Source: Cladophialophora immunda
Taxonomy: Eukaryota; Ascomycota; Eurotiomycetes; Chaetothyriales; Herpotrichiellaceae
Assembly (NCBI RefSeq): GCF_000835495.1
Contig: NW_015622543.1
Location: 984,488-1,048,487, forward strand
Length of the DNA: 64,000 bases
Direction of reading: 5' to 3'
This document shows, piece after piece, positions 43,047 through 53,420 of this stretch. A model generated the notes under the pieces. The model was given only the letters and a program-made list of their open reading frames with translations. It made no database searches and was not told the origin of the DNA. Position 1 is the first letter of the stretch, and the number at the start of each line of letters is the position of its first letter. Position numbers and translations under genes: made by a program.

Positions 43047-43431
43047 TCAAAGTGGCTTTAATGCGTGGAGGAATTTTGGTTTCGGGGGCTGTGCCAGGGC
43101 CCCCGAGTTGGCAAAGTCCACAAACTCCTGCGCCGCGACGTGCTCCTCAAACGCCTTTCTCCCGGTGTAGCGTTCGAAGACGTGGAAGTGGTTGGGGTTT
43201 TCGTCGTCGCGGGAAATGGCGTACTCGAGCACCCCGGGTTCCGACTTGGTCAGGCGAACCAGAATCCGGAGGTATCGCTCAAGGTCATCCGCGCGACCTT
43301 CTTTGGCGTAAAGCTGTCCCATTGTGTCAACGAGGATCGGTCACGCTAAAAGAGGACGCCCGGGCAAAACTCACGTCGGCGTATAGCTCGAATTGGCCTT
43401 CGGGGATGGGAGGAAACTCGATGGATGTCAT
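43047..43431 (-). CDS. ABM-fold monooxygenase-like protein
   Basis: Two exons, 43375-43431 and 43047-43313, give 107 residues, a normal length for single-domain members. The intron (GTGAGT donor, ACAG acceptor) joins GQFELYAD to LYAKEGRADDLERYL. The dimeric alpha-beta barrel pattern of the antibiotic biosynthesis monooxygenase family is clear: KSEPGVLEYAISRDDENPN, FHVFERYTGRKAFEEH and QEFVDFANSGAL. Family members include quinone-forming monooxygenases, haem degraders and small-molecule binders, often without cofactor. The gene is divergent from the paraoxonase-like gene and heads the proposed catabolic cluster. Confidence 0.88.
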
Positions 43432-43860
43432 GTTTGGCTCTCGGAAACCTGACGTGCGGTTGTTTTCCTAGTTGGTCAATGAAACTTGTGACAAGCTGGG
43501 CATGCATCGCGACCTTTTATGTGCTAACGAACATGTTGGTCCGACTCCGCAAGAAGGCGTCGTGGGGCGAATATGGGGAAATGCTCAACCGAGGGAGTGA
43601 ATCTCCACAATTCTCTGCGGAGTTTTTCGAAGCGATACCACAACAGGACCCTCTCGGACGAAGTGCACTTTATGCAGTAGGAGACTTTGACAGGTGTTGC
43701 AATGAATAGTTCGGTGTGGTATTAGGTGTAGCAGAAAGTGGCTTCTTTCTCTCCTTCTCCCATACTCCGTGCACATTTCTAAGCCTGGCTTAATAGTATA
43801 TGCGGCGGGTGCAACCAAGGTGACCAATTTCAACACCAGTAACAATTCACCATCAGTATC
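43432..43860. promoter_or_regulatory. Divergent promoter, ABM gene and lactonase gene
   Basis: A 429-bp intergenic region between two divergent starts. It holds ACTCCGCA at 43544-43551 and the inverted form within CTCTGCGGAGT at 43613-43623. The same 11-mer recurs upstream of the BVMO gene, so it may be a binding site for the cluster regulator. Confidence 0.5.
43613..43623 (+). promoter_or_regulatory. Putative cluster cis-element CTCTGCGGAGT, copy 1
   Basis: An exact 11-mer in the ABM/lactonase divergent promoter. The outer bases form a CTC...GAG dyad. The same 11-mer is found on the minus strand at 49741-49751, and a one-mismatch form at 50368-50378. Confidence 0.35.
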
Positions 43861-45555
43861 ATGTCGAATTCCAGCAGCTCGACTGTTGCACAGCGATGGA
43901 AGGGCAATTGGATGGTGGCGGCGGTTGGTGGATTTGGATTTCTCCTTCTGGCGCTCTTGCTAGCGAGCCCTACCACAGTGCTAGACCGTTACTTTGGCCG
44001 CGTTCAAAGCAGGGATGCCAAAAGCCGATACCTTGGTCACGGGGGTCTCAACAATGAGCATTGCTGGACAGATCCTTGTGAGCCTGGAGTCCCTCGATTA
44101 AGAATCTTGTCCTCCCTGCCGATTACCCTGCTGACTGTCCCAAGCTGGCCAAACCTGTGAAGACGTCAAAATCCACCATGAGACCAACACGGCATTTCTT
44201 GGTGAGCTGGCACCTCCCAACCCTATGCAATGTGCTGATTATCATCTGTATAGCCTGTGGGGACCCAGTAGGACGGTCTCAGTTCTATCCACCAATAAAT
44301 AACCACTGGACGTCCAAACGTAAAGACTTTCGCGAGTATTTCTTGAAGTATGACATTAAGGTAAGGCAGGGTTTTGGGTCACAGAGCCGGTGCATTGGAC
44401 GATTGTTCACCAGAATATCAAACAGGGAAACAAGACCACGAGACTGGAAGTGAAAGGCTGGGATGGTGACTTGGTCCTTCACGGGATCGATATTTGGAGG
44501 TTCAAAGACGATCCTTCGAAGGTAGGAAATCATCATGCCAGTATGCCCCCATTATCCCTAACCATTGCCTTCAAAGATACACCTGTTTGCCGTGAACCAT
44601 GGCCGCAAAGGTGAATCGATCACCATTTTCTCGCACAAGCTTGGCACAAACGTGCTCGAGTTTGTCAAGGACATCAGTCACCCTGAGTTGAAAACGCCAA
44701 ATGCAGTGACCCCTTCTGGCCCTCTGTAAGTCTCCCGGATGCTGGCAGACTCTGTTCTGAACATTTGGTGTCTAGATCATTCTTCAGCACCAATGACCAC
44801 TACTACTACAACGGCCTCTTGAGAAGTCTTGAGGACAAATACGCGCCCTTCCGGTGGGCTTCTTGGGTCATTCATTGTGACGGCTCAGGCTCGAAGACCA
44901 CTTGCCGAAAAGTGTCGGATAACCTCCAGTATGCGAACGGTATTCTCTTGACGGAAGATGGCAAGACTCTTCTAGTCAACGACCTATACGAGGGTACGAC
45001 AATCGTATATAGTGTTGATCCGGAGACAAAGGAACTTGTGCTGGAGAGAAAAGTTGTACGTCAACGGAAAGGAGCCAACATCCCGTTATTCGTCGCTGAT
45101 AACACTGGCAGAGACTCGGAGCCACTCCGGACAATCTAGCTGAAATTCCCACCAACGGAGACATTGTTGTTCCAGGTAAGTAACCGAGACGAGACGAGAA
45201 TCTCAACCACGAGGAGTCGCAGTATTGGAGGCGCTTTCATCTCGGTCAAACTGCAAGATGCTCTGCTGATACTTGGCCCATAGTTTTCCCCAACCTGGTC
45301 ACCCTGTTCAAACGTGGCTTTGGACCTGGCGGCCTCGACTACGGCACCCTGTGCGAGTCTGCAGTGATCAGACTGGACAAATCAAAAGGGTATGCTCCGG
45401 AGTTGCTATTCTGGGATGACGGCTCGCAGTTGAGCGTCTTGACCGGGGCTGCGGTCGATCCTTACAACAAGAGACTCATCGCAGGCGGAATGTTTTCCAA
45501 AGCATTTCTTGTCTGCGACATCAGCAACGACAAGACGGGACTGGTCTTTGGATGA
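43861..45555 (+). CDS. Paraoxonase/arylesterase-like calcium-dependent lactonase, membrane-anchored
   Basis: Eight exons: 43861-44077, 44145-44201, 44254-44360, 44426-44521, 44577-44725, 44776-45055, 45112-45175 and 45284-45555. They give 413 residues. The N terminus has one hydrophobic segment (WMVAAVGGFGFLLLALLLA), either a signal anchor or an uncleaved signal. The rest follows the six-bladed propeller of paraoxonase-like esterases, with HETNTAFLACGDP, GWDGDLVLHGIDIW, HLFAVNHGRKGESITIF, SFFSTNDHYYYNG, QYANGILLTEDGKTLLVND, PDNLAEIPTNGDIVV and LTGAAVDPYNKRLIAGG. The Asn and Asp residues in these loops would bind the catalytic calcium. Family members hydrolyse lactones and aryl esters, which would fit ring opening after a Baeyer-Villiger step. 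Confidence 0.92.
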
Positions 45556-45892
45556 AGATCGATACTCAAAAGTACATATAGCACGGAGTTGAAACATTCT
45601 GTTGGATGTGGAAACGAGCACCGAGCTCGACATACGCCGTGCGACGTATATAGAGGAACTATATAAACCGCGAAACCCACGTCTGTCAATTCAGTCCCAT
45701 ACCTTGTTCTCTCGAGATTCTTATTGGTGTCGCCAATATGATGCGCTGACTATGCAAGATCTGAGCTTTGGTTTTAGCACACAATCTGTGTAATCTTCGT
45801 GTGATGTTCCTATTCTGCCAAGTCCTCCCAGTATCTATCCCCTAGCTTTCAAGCATTGAGATATCAGGAATCTACTTTTACACCAGAGCGGT
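45556..45892. other. 3' flanks of convergent genes, no feature seen
   Basis: 337 bp between the lactonase stop and the SDR stop. Nothing coding. Confidence 0.5.
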
Positions 45893-47068
45893 TCAAACGA
45901 TGAGGAATCCGCTATTAAAGTCAACTTCGAGCGTCACATATATAGGTGCCAATACGTACCCGTCGACGGGGATATCTTGCCCCGTCACGTAGCTAGCCAT
46001 GGGAGACGACAAAAACACAATGACATCGGCAATCTATAAGCGTCAGTTCTGGGGTTGCTCCGCTTCCCAGGTCGTCATAGGGAAATTGTTGTTTCCATTC
46101 CCAGTTCCCGACTCACCTCTCGTGCTTCTCCCAGACGGCCCATGGGACAAACTTTGACATAGTCGTCCATTCCCACCGAAGAGCCAGCGCCGGGCATTCG
46201 GATCATAGGAGTGTCGGTGTATCCCGGACAGACTGCATTAACCCGGATGCCGCTTTTAGCGTAATTGGCTCCGTCCTGGAAAATCCGCTTCGTTAGTTGA
46301 AATATTCGTGAGAGGTCTTTCCAGCAGATCCCGCACAATGATCCGAAGATAGTGGTAGTCTTACACTTCTCGTCATCCCAAGGACAGCATGCTTAGCAGC
46401 GCAGTAAGATGTCGTGTTCTTCCCGCAAGTGTGACCATAGATAGACGAGAGATTGACAATCGAGCCTTTTGCGCCTCTGAGACCAAGGTCTATTTGTTAG
46501 TCACACCTGCTTGCGATATCTTTTGTATCGTGATACGGCATATGAAATGGTCGATAGGGGTGGGATAGTACCTCTGATTAGGCTGCTGGGATTCCATTTG
46601 CTTTAATTGCTCGCGTTGACACATCCAAACACCGAACAGGTTGACGTCGATTCCAAACTTGAATTGATCGAAGCTCGACTCCGCACTGGCAATCATGAAA
46701 CCTGGAGTTCCGGCGTTGTTGACGGCATAGTCAATACGCCCGAAACGTTCGACTGCTGCTTTATGGGCGGATATGATAGACGACTCGCTCGTCACGTCCA
46801 TTTGTATCGTTTCAATCTCGACTGTCGGGTATTGCGTTTGAATCTCCTCTTTGGTCTGTTTGAGCCCGGCTTCGTTGATGTCGGTCAACACTAAACCTTT
46901 GGCCCCGTAGTGCGCGAACTGTTTGCCTGTGGCTCTGCCAATTCCTGGAACAGAGTTGTCCAGTTAGCCTCCAGGATGTTGAGAGACAATTACGAATTCG
47001 AAAGACGTCGCCTTACCAGAGCCGGCTCCCGTTATGAAGGCGATGCCACCATCGAGCAATGAAGCCAT
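45893..47068 (-). CDS. Classical short-chain dehydrogenase/reductase
   Basis: Five exons: 47017-47068, 46572-46944, 46365-46476, 46117-46275 and 45893-46033, giving 278 residues. The NAD(P) motif TGAGSGIGRATG is split by intron 1. LTDINEAGL follows beta2; the acidic residue there favours NAD over NADP. NNAG is present. The catalytic Ser lies in IVNLSSIYG and the YCAAK motif gives Tyr and Lys. The segment GIRVNAVCPGYTDTPM is the usual cofactor lid. Substrate is not predictable. Within the cluster, an alcohol-to-ketone or alcohol-to-aldehyde oxidation is a reasonable guess. It is transcribed in the same direction as the Baeyer-Villiger gene. Confidence 0.93.
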
Positions 47069-47647
47069 GACTTTTCCCTGAATTAATCTGCCCAAGATCC
47101 TTGATTGACAGTTTGCTGATGGATTTGATTATGCCGTGGAGTCAGAAATGGCCGAGATTCGTTGCTTGACCTGGTAGCACAAAGAATTTAATGCCTACGT
47201 GAGCAATCAATGTGAAGAGCCCGAGGAAGACTTCGTCGTCGAGGGTTCTGCTGCTTGAAATTAAGAAATCTCCAATATACTTGCTCCAAACAATATGCGG
47301 GGAATTGTCTTGGTATCTGGTGGGGATTGTAAAGGTACACTTATGTGACAGTGATGGAGGAGCGGATGTTGCGTGTTTCGCAAATTGTTGCCGAGGCTGT
47401 TCAAGCTGTTGAGACCTGTTTTCAAGGTGGCTTTGCATTTTCAGTCTAGACAGACAATCAAGGTCCAGCAAGGTACTGTATGACCCTATGTTGGGCGACA
47501 TTCTCGAACCCAGAGCTTAGATTGTAGTTGACACAACGAGATGCTTCAGTCTCTTCCATTCATGGCGATCTAAAATACCATTTGCAAGTTCTCCATACAA
47601 AGTTACCAATTCTTTCTTTTTGATGGCAGAGGCAGCTCCAGCCAGAC
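47069..47647. other. Upstream region of SDR, downstream of BVMO
   Basis: 579 bp without a convincing gene. It contains ATATGCGGGGAATT near 47293, a loose resemblance to the GGGGAA words in the neighbouring promoters; I give this no weight. Confidence 0.45.
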
Positions 47648-49273
47648 TTATTCCAGGATGAAACCGGAATATCTTGACTTTGCACTCTCCCAGATCCTTC
47701 TTCTATATTCGGGCAGTCCTGCCATGTAGTTGAGTGCCTCCTTTGGCTTTCCCGGGATATTTCCTCCAAAATACCAACTATCCGCTTCAATTAACAGACT
47801 CTTACCGGTAACATCATTCACATGCTCCCGCCACTGGGTTTCCGCTTCTCTCGTTGGCTCAATCGACCTCAAGTTCTCGTTCCGGAGGAACTTCAAACAT
47901 TCCACTATCCACGAACCCTGAGATTCAGTGCACGCCGGGCCTGTAGCAAAAGCTGTAGGGGCTTGTGGACCATAGACAAAGAAGAAGTTCGGAAATCCAT
48001 GGGTGGTCATTCCGAGGTGTGTATAGACTCCCTTACCCCATTTCTCACGGATAGATTCCTCCTTGCCACGAATGTTGATTTTGGTCATAGATCCCGTGAT
48101 GGCGTCAAAGCCAGTTGCGAAGATGACAACGTCAAACTTGTGCTCAACACCATCCTTTGTGATAATACCTTCAGCTGTGAACTCGGAGATGGGATTCCCA
48201 TTTCTGCTCGCATCAATCAAAGTGACGTTATCGCGATTGAAACATTCGAAATATCCTTGTTCGAGGCTGACGCGCTTAGCACCGAAGGGATGAGGGGGTA
48301 TTTCTGGTGCGAGTATCTTAGCCGCCTCGGCGTTGGTGATTCTGGCGAGCGCTTTCTTCCTCCAAAAGCGATAAGCTGCGGCATTAACCTCTCGGTCTTC
48401 GAAAAGATCCAAGTAGTTTCCAAGCCAGAAGTGTAGGCCACCACGGTAGAAGAGTCCCTCCCAGAGCTCATTTCTCTGTTCTTCGGTCGCGTCTTTCCCG
48501 TTTGACGGCTCGAAATCGTAAAGGAAGCCTGCATAAGTTGTGCTGATTTTCTGCGTAATGTTTTGAAAGTTCTGCTTGAGCCTCTGATTGTCGGCCTCCT
48601 TGATTTCGTCCTGCCCCATTGGAAGAGCCATATTTGGTGTCCGCTGAAAAACGGTGAGATGAGAAGCAACCTTGCTGATTGCTTGCACAAGTTGCACTCC
48701 ACTGGCACCCGTTCCAATAACAGCAACGCGCTTCCCGTTGACATCGAGACTACCATCCATTGGCCATCTTGCCGAATGAGTCTTGGCTCCTTGGAAAGCT
48801 TCGATGCTCTTGTAAGGCGGAATATACGGTTTGGCTGCAAATCCCGTACCCATGATGATATGCTGTGCGCGGAAGATCTCTCCCGACCCCCCAATTTCAA
48901 CAAGCCAAGATTTGTTGGGTGGGTCCCATTCCAATGACGTGACTTGCGAATTGAAGGTGACATCGCGATCCAGGTCCCACAAGCGACTGACGTGGTGGAA
49001 ATATTGCTGAATCTCATCCCGTCCGGGGTATCGTTGAGTCCAGTTCCAATCATCCACTGAGGTCTTCTCGGTGAACTGATAAACAGGAATTTCTGTATCG
49101 ACTCTCGCGCCTGGGTAGCAGTTCCAGTACCAAGTCCCGCCATAGTCAGAGCCCGCTTCGAACACATGGGCCGAGAATCTCTCTTTTCTCAGATGATAGA
49201 GGTGCCACATGCCGCTGAAGCCAGCACCAACGACAACAACATCGTATGACTTGGTAGGGTTAATCGAGCCCAT
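47648..49273 (-). CDS. FAD-dependent Baeyer-Villiger monooxygenase
   Basis: An intronless gene of 541 residues from MGSINPTKSYD; upstream in-frame sequence lacks family similarity. The FAD-binding GAGFSG is at residues 16-21. The NADPH-binding GTGASGVQ lies near residue 185. The Baeyer-Villiger fingerprint FQGAKTHSARWP is near residues 158-169 and matches FxGxxxHxxxWP. DYGGTWYWNCYPGARVD and DVVIFATGFDAITG are further class B flavoprotein marks. The length fits type I BVMOs of the cyclohexanone-monooxygenase group. The enzyme inserts oxygen next to a ketone, giving an ester or lactone, using NADPH and O2. It is the mechanistic centre of the proposed pathway. Confidence 0.95.
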   Translation of the reverse strand: MGSINPTKSYDVVVVGAGFSGMWHLYHLRKERFSAHVFEAGSDYGGTWYWNCYPGARVDTEIPVYQFTEKTSVDDWNWTQRYPGRDEIQQYFHHVSRLWDLDRDVTFNSQVTSLEWDPPNKSWLVEIGGSGEIFRAQHIIMGTGFAAKPYIPPYKSIEAFQGAKTHSARWPMDGSLDVNGKRVAVIGTGASGVQLVQAISKVASHLTVFQRTPNMALPMGQDEIKEADNQRLKQNFQNITQKISTTYAGFLYDFEPSNGKDATEEQRNELWEGLFYRGGLHFWLGNYLDLFEDREVNAAAYRFWRKKALARITNAEAAKILAPEIPPHPFGAKRVSLEQGYFECFNRDNVTLIDASRNGNPISEFTAEGIITKDGVEHKFDVVIFATGFDAITGSMTKINIRGKEESIREKWGKGVYTHLGMTTHGFPNFFFVYGPQAPTAFATGPACTESQGSWIVECLKFLRNENLRSIEPTREAETQWREHVNDVTGKSLLIEADSWYFGGNIPGKPKEALNYMAGLPEYRRRIWESAKSRYSGFILE

Positions 49274-49770
49274 TTTCCTGAACAAGCGACGATACGAGAG
49301 ATTGAACAACTGTCTCTCAAACGAACAAGACGAAAAAGCAAAGTGTAGAGAAGTCAAGAGCAATGTCGTGTCTCAAACTGCCACAGGCATCCCCCCTTTT
49401 CTTTAAACCACACTGAAATGAATATTCGCCATCGGTCCAGACAAGGCTCTCAAGAGATACGATTGGCTGGAATTCCCCACAAGTCGTAGTCGAATAGGGG
49501 ACTTCAGCCTTGCGCCAGTGGGGTTTAATAGGAACGGCGCTGGGGGTTTTCGGCACGATTTGAAGCGGGGAAGTTAAGGCTCAAGGATGGAGAGTTGGAG
49601 TTTTTGACAATGTTTGGTAACTTCTCAAGTGTCCAGTGGCATGACCAAGAATTTGTTGCAGGGGGTTTTGTCACCTGCAAGGTACGCACATTGTTGTCTA
49701 TCTCACATCGAGAAGGGCTAAGTGGGTGCGACCAGAAAATACTCCGCAGAGTCGTAACCCATAGGCAGCG
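49274..49770. promoter_or_regulatory. BVMO promoter region
   Basis: 497 bp between the BVMO start and the thioesterase stop. The putative element ACTCCGCAGAG (reverse of CTCTGCGGAGT) is at 49741-49751, 468 bp upstream of the BVMO start codon. Confidence 0.45.
49741..49751 (-). promoter_or_regulatory. Putative cluster cis-element CTCTGCGGAGT, copy 2
   Basis: An exact minus-strand copy of the 11-mer found in the ABM/lactonase promoter. Both copies are followed by a T-rich stretch. It sits just past the thioesterase stop codon. Confidence 0.35.
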
Positions 49771-50317
49771 CTAGAGAGTTGAACGCGAATTGGACATGTT
49801 GATCAACCTCTCATAGCCTTGTCTCATCTCTTCCGGCATGCCACCCTTGGCAGGCTTTCCCAGATGCCCATCGGTTTGTGTGACAAAGACGTGTGTCGAG
49901 CCTCCCACAGCTTTGATGTCCTCCTCACCTCGTCGGAAAACCCCCACTTCGTACATGACGCTCGATTTGCCCAGCTTGACAATCCGCAACCCGCAGTCGA
50001 GCACGTCTGGATAGCTGACGGATCCGAAATAGTCAAAGTAGGTGTTGGCAATGATTGCGGCTTGCTCGTGCTTGTTCACTGTATACCCGCATTCCTTGAT
50101 CATGTATTCATTGATGATACTATCGGCCAACACTCCATAGTTGGGATTGTTCATATGACCGAAAATATCGTTGTCGTTCCTGGTACCGATGAGTTGTGAC
50201 CATGAGGGTGTAAACTGATGCAATCACTTACCAGCGCAATCGATAGTCTAGATGGTAGCCGTAGTCGGTACGTTTCCGCAGCCTCTTCGATGCCAGATCT
50301 AGTCCAAGTGTTGCCAT
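49771..50317 (-). CDS. Hotdog-fold acyl-CoA thioesterase (4HBT-like)
   Basis: Two exons, 50232-50317 and 49771-50179, with a 52-nt intron, give 164 residues. The join restores YHLDYRLRWNDNDIFGHMNNPNY, the 4HBT-type active-site block in which the Asp before the long helix is catalytic. FGSVSYPDVLDCGLRIVKLGKSS and STHVFVTQTDGHLGKP follow in the normal order. Such enzymes hydrolyse acyl-CoA thioesters. No targeting signal is seen at either end (it ends in STL). It is divergent from the acetoacetyl-CoA synthetase-like gene, so a CoA ligase and a thioesterase share a promoter. Confidence 0.9.
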
Positions 50318-50977
50318 CGTTCTCAACCTTTAGCTCTACGCAAGGCAGTTAGAGCCTCGCCGAATGTCTCTGCGAAGTTCAAACAATTATAAAGTCCAGA
50401 TAGATCTCACAACACACAGTCCCATGGCGCTAACGCGCTTATTGGCCTGGACGTTGCATAATGGATCCACGAGATCATGCGTTACTTTGCGTTCCTATGT
50501 GCACTACATTGAATTACATGCTGTGGGTTGTGGTGGGGATTAATTTCTTCCATAGGTACGAAGCCTCAGGTTTCAGAGCCGATATCCATTTACCATATGC
50601 TATGCCTAGGACCTATCTTGCCGTTACTATGGGGACGATAATTCTCCCACTCTATCTCACGCGGAAACGGAGTGCCCAACTCTGGTGGCAAAGATCTCGG
50701 TGCACTGGCCAATCTGTGTGGTAATGCACCGCGGGGTTTCGCAATGGAGAGTCAAGATCGAGAATCAACTCATACATCGCAGTATGTAGATATTGAACGC
50801 CAGGCGTGGCGTTAGATGCGCGGGTAACCTACGTCGAAGGGTCTGGCTATAAGCTCTAACATTACTACTCCTTTCACTCCATGCTTTATCACCAAGTATT
50901 TGAATCTTTATTGTCTTTCAGAGAACTGGATTATCGATATCAAAGCACCCCTTCAACAACGCTCCCGAAAACTAGTG
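50318..50977. promoter_or_regulatory. Divergent promoter, thioesterase and CoA ligase
   Basis: 660 bp between divergent starts. It contains CTCTGCGAAGT at 50368-50378, one mismatch from the putative cluster element. A frame of 87 codons (50461-50724) encodes a hydrophobic stretch but has no recognisable relatives. Confidence 0.45.
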
Positions 50978-52981
50978 ATGGCGCCCGAATTGGTTTATCT
51001 TCCCCCTCCTGAATTGGAAACCAATTTCGACATCTTCCGGAAGAGAATAAATTCTGAGCTTAGTCTTTCGCTACGAGACTATCATGATCTCCATCGATTT
51101 TCAGTTGAAAGGCCAAACGACTTCTGGATGGCATTGTGGAGATTTCTGGACGTCAAAGCCTCCGTACACCCTACCAAAGCCGTCGACGAATCACTCAGGA
51201 TTGATCAGTTTCCCACATTCTTTGAGGATGCACGTCTCAATTATGCGGAAAATCTGCTCTGCAGGTCAGATGCAGGTGTGGCCATACGATATCTCAGCGA
51301 AGAAAACTTGGATTCCCCGCGGGAGGTTACCTGGAAGGAGCTGAATGAAAGTGTCCGGAAATTATCAGATGCCATGAGAGCATCGAATATCTCAACAGGA
51401 GACGTTGTTTGCATTATCGGAGGCAGCTCACCAGAGTCTCTTGCAATCTTCTTGGCTACAGCATCTGTCGGAGCAATAGTTTCTGCATTCGCAACGGACG
51501 CAGGAGAGAGAGTGTTGCTTGATAGAATGGGCCAGGTCCGCCCAAAGATCGTGTTTGCAGAGACATCCTACCAATACAACGGAAAGAGACACAACATCTC
51601 CCCCAGAATTATGAAGGTGTTCTCAATGATCGAGAAGGAAGCAGACGCACAGGTCATCTGCATTTCTGGAACTCTCCCTGACGGATGGGTTCCTTTGGAC
51701 GACTTTCGACAGCGTGGGACCGGGAGGCCCCTTCACTTCGATCAAGTACCTTTCAGCCAACCACTTTTGATCGCATTCTCTTCGGGCACCACGGGCACTC
51801 CGAAAGGCATAGTCCATTCTCACGGAGGCTTGGTTGTCAATGGAAAGAAAGAGAGTCTCCTTCACAAAAACTTCGGTCCCGATGACGTACACTACCACTA
51901 TGCAGGGATTGGCTGGGTGCTGTGGAATATCATGATATCGGCAATGTTTTGCGGAACTACTGTCGTCCTGTACGACGGGTCCCCATTCTATCCAACCCCG
52001 GAGAAACAACTTGCAGCAGTGCTGGGGCAAGGGGTGACGGCTTGGGGTGCTGGCCCCAGATACTTTTCCGAACTCCAGAAAGCCGGTGTCAACCCCAGGC
52101 CTTACGTCAAAAACCTCAAGTGCATCTTGTCTGCTGGGGCAATCTTGACTGAGCCTCAGTCAAAGTGGCTCGCAGAAGCATTTGGCCCCGTATGCCAAAT
52201 GTCATTCTCTGGTGGTACTGAGCTCTGTGGCAACTTCCTGGCGGGCCATATCGGTATGCCAGGGTACGCAGGTGAGATGACGGTCAAAGAGCTTGGGGCG
52301 GACGTCGACATTTTCACTCCAGATGGCAAGCCTGCGAAACATGGCGAGAGTGGAGAACTTGTGTGCAAAAAGCCGTTTCCCAATATGCCCGTCAAGTTTT
52401 GGAATGACCCTGGCAAGAAAAGATACACCGACTCATACTTCTCAACGTTTCCGGGAGTCTGGAGGCACGGAGACTTTATCAGGATGAACCCAGAGACTAA
52501 AGGCTGGGTGATCCTTGGTCGCAGCGATGGCGTGTTAAACCCGTCAGGCGTACGCTTCGGCAGCGGAGAAATATATTCCATCATCGACCAGAAATTCCGT
52601 GACAGAGTGGTGGACTCAATCTGCGTTGGCCAGCAAAGAGCTTGGGACGAAAGTGAGCGTGTGTTCTTGTTTCTCAAAGCAGCAAAAGGCTCGAACACGG
52701 TCTCATTGGAGAGGGAAATCCGCGCTCAAATTGCCAGGGATCTTAGTCGCCGCCATGTGCCTCAATTTATGTTCTGGGTGCGGGAGATTCCCTACAATAC
52801 CAACAATAAAAAGCTGGAGATACCGTTGAAAAAGGTCCTTTCCGAAGGAGGCGCAGGAATAGCGAAGTTGACATGCCCCGCGGAGGAGAAGGCAGTGTTG
52901 ATGCAATATCTACCATTTTACGAGGTGGAGAAACTGCTGGTTAGGGATGTCTCTCCATCTCCACTGAGCGCTAGATTATAG
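50978..52981 (+). CDS. Acetoacetyl-CoA synthetase-like acyl-CoA ligase, likely peroxisomal
   Basis: An intronless gene of 667 residues, the usual length for acetoacetyl-CoA synthetases; the first in-frame ATG is used. The ANL-superfamily motif LIAFSSGTTGTPKGIVHSH is near residues 265-283. The acetoacetyl-CoA synthetase-type stretches FPTFFEDARLNYAENLL, YHYAGIGWVLWNIM and VLYDGSPFYPTPE are present, as is the A8 region WRHGDFIRMNP/LGRSDGVLNPSGVRFG. The protein ends in SARL, a plausible PTS1 peroxisome signal. The reaction is ATP-dependent CoA activation of acetoacetate or another beta-keto or short acid. Placement between a thioesterase and an enoyl-CoA hydratase suggests activation of a cluster-specific acid rather than ketone-body use. 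Confidence 0.93.
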   Translation: MAPELVYLPPPELETNFDIFRKRINSELSLSLRDYHDLHRFSVERPNDFWMALWRFLDVKASVHPTKAVDESLRIDQFPTFFEDARLNYAENLLCRSDAGVAIRYLSEENLDSPREVTWKELNESVRKLSDAMRASNISTGDVVCIIGGSSPESLAIFLATASVGAIVSAFATDAGERVLLDRMGQVRPKIVFAETSYQYNGKRHNISPRIMKVFSMIEKEADAQVICISGTLPDGWVPLDDFRQRGTGRPLHFDQVPFSQPLLIAFSSGTTGTPKGIVHSHGGLVVNGKKESLLHKNFGPDDVHYHYAGIGWVLWNIMISAMFCGTTVVLYDGSPFYPTPEKQLAAVLGQGVTAWGAGPRYFSELQKAGVNPRPYVKNLKCILSAGAILTEPQSKWLAEAFGPVCQMSFSGGTELCGNFLAGHIGMPGYAGEMTVKELGADVDIFTPDGKPAKHGESGELVCKKPFPNMPVKFWNDPGKKRYTDSYFSTFPGVWRHGDFIRMNPETKGWVILGRSDGVLNPSGVRFGSGEIYSIIDQKFRDRVVDSICVGQQRAWDESERVFLFLKAAKGSNTVSLEREIRAQIARDLSRRHVPQFMFWVREIPYNTNNKKLEIPLKKVLSEGGAGIAKLTCPAEEKAVLMQYLPFYEVEKLLVRDVSPSPLSARL

Positions 52982-53420
52982 AGCGTTGTATAGTTCTCCA
53001 GTTAGAAGGAGCTTGGATAGAGAATAATTCGTTGTTTGCGAGGAATCTCTAAGGACGTGGATGAAAGTCCCAAATCTGCAAACGGGGCCCTGTTAAATTG
53101 AACAGAGTCGGATGACTTGTGTCTCCGTAGATTTCCCGCCGCCTGTTCCCGTACGGAAAGATATTTTGATTTCGACTATCTCGGAAGGAAAATAAACATG
53201 TTGCACGGCTGTCTTTTCGAGGCGGGGAAATCCTGGCACCCTGGCCAGGCGCACCTCGGCCGCACTCAGCACATTAGCTGTGGTGAAGTATAACCCCCGC
53301 CCAGCCGGAACGGTAGAGAACTCCGAATATCTAGAGCTACGGTCTTTCATTTATCGAAAACCTGTCGTCTTCGATGAGAGCAAATCGACATTCACTGAAG
53401 CTACAGTTACTGCGACCACG
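52982..53420. other. Promoter of the enoyl-CoA hydratase gene
   Basis: 439 bp. The hydratase frame is open upstream of its ATG without family similarity. A weak relative of the putative cluster element (CTCCGTAGA) lies at 53123-53131. Confidence 0.4.

Noticed and set aside
42246..43061. Plus-strand frames of 79-105 codons
   Set aside because: They overlap one another in different frames, have no motif and no consistent composition; taken as non-coding.
44361..44386. A 26-nt intron in the lactonase gene that would join KYDIK to PVHWTIVHQ
   Set aside because: Too short to splice. Using the acceptor at 44425 gives a normal 65-nt intron and a better match to the family (KYDIKGNKTTRLEVKGWDGD).
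50461..50724. An 87-codon plus-strand frame with hydrophobic segments
   Set aside because: It lies in the divergent promoter of the thioesterase and ligase, with no family resemblance and no matching exon; probably chance.
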